From: Bacteroidota bacterium
Lineage (GTDB): Bacteria; Bacteroidota; Rhodothermia; Rhodothermales; Bin80
Direction of reading: 5' to 3'
Assembly (NCBI GenBank): GCA_026709335.1
Contig: JAPOTE010000005.1
Coordinates: forward strand, 1 to 45,581
DNA: 45,581 bases
The notes beneath the pieces were generated by a model that worked only from the letters and a program-made list of their open reading frames with translations, ran no database searches and was not told the DNA's origin. How positions within the stretch are numbered: the first letter of the stretch is position 1; each line of letters begins with the position of its first letter. This document shows positions 43,735 through 45,581 of the stretch, piece after piece. Made by a program: the position numbers and the translations under genes.

Positions 43735-44110
43735 ATGCCTGATAATTATTCCTTAGGTGAACTAGAAAAGTTCATTTCCAAGTTAATTCCCAACGGAGAT
43801 CCCGTTTGGCCACGAGCAGTGAGCTATATTGACGAAATTCCCCAAGAAGATCGAAAATTTAAGCCTCACAAAGAACTCAGAGCCCAGATTCGTGCCCGGC
43901 TCGCAATCCGCCATAGTCCAAGATCCTTAGGAATGGCAATAGGAGCAGGTGATCTGAACGCAGGTTGATATAGGAGAAAAGTTTCATGAATGGTTACACA
44001 GATTATTCTGTGAAAATCTTTGATCGGATGATGATCTAGAAGCACTCCTTTTTATGTTGGGATTTCTTGAACCACAGAAATATTTAAGATATACAGAAAG
44101 GCTTCGATAG
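43735..44110 (+). pseudogene. frameshifted hypothetical gene
   Basis: An ATG at 43735 opens MPDNYSLGELEKFISKLIPN and runs to GAGDLNAG, stopping at 43968. One frame over, the sequence continues VDIGEKFHEWLHRLFCEN, has a TGA, then resumes DDDLEALLFMLGFLEPQKYL to a TAG at about 44110. The two halves read as one hydrophilic protein of roughly 125 residues, broken by a frameshift and a nonsense codon. I do not recognise the family. It lies next to a Doc/Fic relic, so a toxin-antitoxin or plasmid-type origin is possible. Confidence 0.45.
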
Positions 44111-44257
44111 GGAATTCAACTCAAACTCATCTCACAAGATGACAAATCACATAATCATTCAATATTACATAATTATCCTTATGTTTCATTGAGCATGATT
44201 ACGAGTTAATCATTATGCGTGTGTAGTACCGTAATACTACGTAAACGATGCGGCTAA

Positions 44258-44506
44258 TTGATCGACGCAACCATATTCAACCATCCTTTTATAGACAGCA
44301 ATAAACGTACAGCTCTGTATCTTTCTCAGCTACTCCTGAACAGAAGCGGATATTATTCTTTTGATGTATGCGATTTTGAACTCTATGGGAAAATTGTACT
44401 CCTCACTAAAGGCGAATCTCGAAATATTTGTATCTGGTTGAGTTTCCATCTCGTCAAAATCAACTCACATCAATACATTGCACATAAGTATTATTCAATG
44501 CCTTGA
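44258..44506 (+). pseudogene. Doc/Fic-type toxin remnant (C-terminal half)
   Basis: The frame reads LIDATIFNHPFIDSNKRTAL, containing the Fic/Doc active-site motif (HPFxDxNKR; Doc proteins have HxFxDANKR), followed by a helix with LNRSGYYSFDVCDFELYG and a short tail. In Doc the motif transfers phosphate to EF-Tu; in Fic it transfers AMP. Only about the last 80 residues are present. The region before has a stop (TAA) directly in front of LIDA and no recognisable N-terminus, so the gene is decayed. Confidence 0.55.
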
Positions 44507-44544
44507 AGTGTAAGGAATGGCATATAACATGCTCACTACTTCTG

Positions 44545-45426
44545 ATGCTTGTACCAGTTAATTCTCAACGTACCAGCCAAGCTGATGATGATCTGCATCT
44601 TATCAGCCTGTGGCTACAAGGAAAAAGCCCACATTCTCAGGAGGCATACTCTCGTGATCTTACACAATTCGTGGACTTTATAGATTTGCCACTGAGCGAT
44701 ATCAAAATACAACACTTTTGGGATTGGATGGATCATCTCAAAGAAAAAGGTGCTTTACCTGCAACACAAGCCCGCAAACTTGCCGCCGTCAAGAGCCTAT
44801 TCAGTTTCGCTTATAGAATTGGATATTTACGTTTCAATGTGGGCGGAGCCATTACTCTGCCCAATATTCCTGAAAAGCTAAGTGAGCGCATATTATCAGA
44901 AGATGATATTACAAAAATTTTTGCCCAAGCAAGCACATTGCGAAATCGTGTTCTACTTAAACTTTTCTACGCGTCTGGCGCACGTGTATCGGAATTGACC
45001 AATCTTTACTGGGGAGCGGTGATACCACGTAATAAGAATAAACAAGGTCAAGTCACTTTGCTTGGGAAAGGCAACAAGACCAGAACCCTCTTGCTCCCTG
45101 AAAAAGTTTGGACTGAGTTGATGGAGTTAAAATCAGAAGCTACTACTGCCGAATTCAATCTACCAGTCTTCCAATCGCGTAAAGGAGGCCCACTTTCTAG
45201 GCAACAGATTTGGAGAATTGTTCGGGATGCTGCAAAGAGTGCTGGATTCAGTCAGAATATCTCGCCACACTGGCTACGCCATGCTCATGCCTCTCACGCA
45301 CTTGATCATGGAGCGCCTGTTCATCTGGTCAAGGAAACTCTCGGACATCAATCGCTAACGACTACGAGTAAATATGCTCATGCTCGTCCAGATGAATCTT
45401 CCTCAAAGTATCTAAAAATTGATTGA
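44545..45426 (+). CDS. XerC/XerD-type tyrosine recombinase
   Basis: A 293-residue site-specific recombinase with an N-terminal SAM-like domain (HSQEAYSRDLTQFVDFIDL) and a C-terminal catalytic domain. All catalytic residues are visible: Arg in GARVSELTNLYW, Lys in LGKGNKTRTLLL, His-x-x-Arg in SPHWLRHAHASHAL, and His plus the nucleophilic Tyr in LGHQSLTTTSKYAHA. It could be the chromosome dimer-resolving XerC/D or a mobile-element integrase; isolation next to relic genes favours the latter, not proven. The ATG at 44545 is my choice, with an in-frame TTG at 44503. Confidence 0.88.
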   Translation: MLVPVNSQRTSQADDDLHLISLWLQGKSPHSQEAYSRDLTQFVDFIDLPLSDIKIQHFWDWMDHLKEKGALPATQARKLAAVKSLFSFAYRIGYLRFNVGGAITLPNIPEKLSERILSEDDITKIFAQASTLRNRVLLKLFYASGARVSELTNLYWGAVIPRNKNKQGQVTLLGKGNKTRTLLLPEKVWTELMELKSEATTAEFNLPVFQSRKGGPLSRQQIWRIVRDAAKSAGFSQNISPHWLRHAHASHALDHGAPVHLVKETLGHQSLTTTSKYAHARPDESSSKYLKID

Positions 45427-45434
45427 TCAGCCAC

Positions 45435-45473
45435 GGCATGGTTATGCCACTGAGCACATCGCTATAGTGGCAT
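45435..45473. repeat. nested short inverted repeats after the recombinase gene
   Basis: ggcat (45435-45439) pairs with atgcc (45444-45448), and atgccact (45444-45451) pairs with agtggcat (45466-45473), so the central arm can fold with either side. It starts nine bases after the recombinase stop. It may be a terminator or part of a recombination site; there is no T tract. Confidence 0.4.
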
Positions 45474-45503
45474 GCAAACATTCTCCATCTCTCCCCTACC
45501 CTA

Positions 45504-45529
45504 CCCTTTAATAGGCCTTTCTTAAAGGG
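45504..45529. repeat. inverted repeat near the window end
   Basis: ccctttaa (45504-45511) and ttaaaggg (45522-45529) form a perfect 8-base stem with a 10-base loop. It could terminate the recombinase transcript, although a T run is absent. Confidence 0.4.
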
Positions 45530-45581
45530 AATTATAGTGAATAGTTGAAACAATCTCAGATTTTTTGCGTAGAAGTACCTA

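Noticed and set aside
43527-43742. 71-codon frame before the unknown relic
   Set aside because: No recognisable family and no ribosome site; adjacent sequence is decayed.
1-45581. tRNA, rRNA or CRISPR arrays
   Set aside because: I saw no cloverleaf T-loop pattern, no rRNA stretches and no regularly spaced repeats. A tRNAscan or CRISPR search would settle it.

Overview
ORGANISM. The window looks like a chromosome segment of a free-living or host-associated member of the Bacteroidota / Rhodothermota / Balneolota group. The evidence is a SusC/SusD outer-membrane pair, a GWxTD-type protein, a CRTAC1-like FG-GAP/ASPIC lipoprotein, moderate-to-low GC, many starts without a clear Shine-Dalgarno sequence, and the housekeeping gene content. 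No tRNA, rRNA or CRISPR array was recognised. A striking trait is the number of decayed accessory genes between intact housekeeping genes: a VapBC toxin-antitoxin pair, a DUF5678-like/retropepsin pair, an AAA ATPase, a Doc/Fic toxin, an unknown ORF, and a damaged menE 5' end. This suggests ongoing gene erosion. LAYOUT. 1-950 holds a vapBC relic whose toxin gene is interrupted by a 190-bp element with 15-bp perfect terminal inverted repeats. 960-6089 carries menaquinone genes: menB and menA plus a small methyltransferase on +, menC on -, and menE (5'-damaged) on +. 6090-7511 is decayed DNA with the DUF5678-like/retropepsin relic pair. 7524-11813 is a candidate redox module: a Tat-type FAD oxidoreductase, a cytochrome b-like membrane protein, and a multiheme cytochrome c with TPRs. 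The last two lie in one reading frame separated only by a TAA. 11804-13102 is murA (-). 13308-15639 is a defence-like spot: an intact methyltransferase-HNH nuclease fusion (-) and a broken AAA ATPase (+). 15885-23455 is a long + run of housekeeping genes: cysteine desulfurase, TIGR04282 glycosyltransferase-like protein, thrB, thrC, a degenerate squalene/phytoene synthase-like protein, purM, plsY, gpsA. 23596-30620 has susC/susD with a strong terminator, flanked on both sides by AlbA_2 (Schlafen-like) regulators. 30728-35747 has a GWxTD-like secreted protein divergent from a 1,089-residue FG-GAP/ASPIC lipoprotein. 35795-41227 holds an SRAP (YedK) protein, a Xaa-Pro peptidase, a glycosyltransferase, an RsbW-like ATPase, and a glycosyltransferase-methyltransferase fusion. 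41243-43440 (-) holds miaA, a rhodanese and an EEP-family hydrolase. 43441-45581 holds relics (unknown ORF, Doc/Fic) and an intact solitary tyrosine recombinase with inverted repeats behind it. HOW THEY FIT. menB/A/C/E supply menaquinone; the FAD oxidoreductase and cytochrome b/c module could exchange electrons with that pool (inference). thrB-thrC and plsY-gpsA are classic adjacent pairs for threonine and phospholipid synthesis. SusCD takes up an unknown ligand, possibly under AlbA_2 control. The best candidates for something undescribed are the methyltransferase-HNH fusion and the TAA-split membrane cytochrome. All functions are read from protein motifs by eye; no database search was run.
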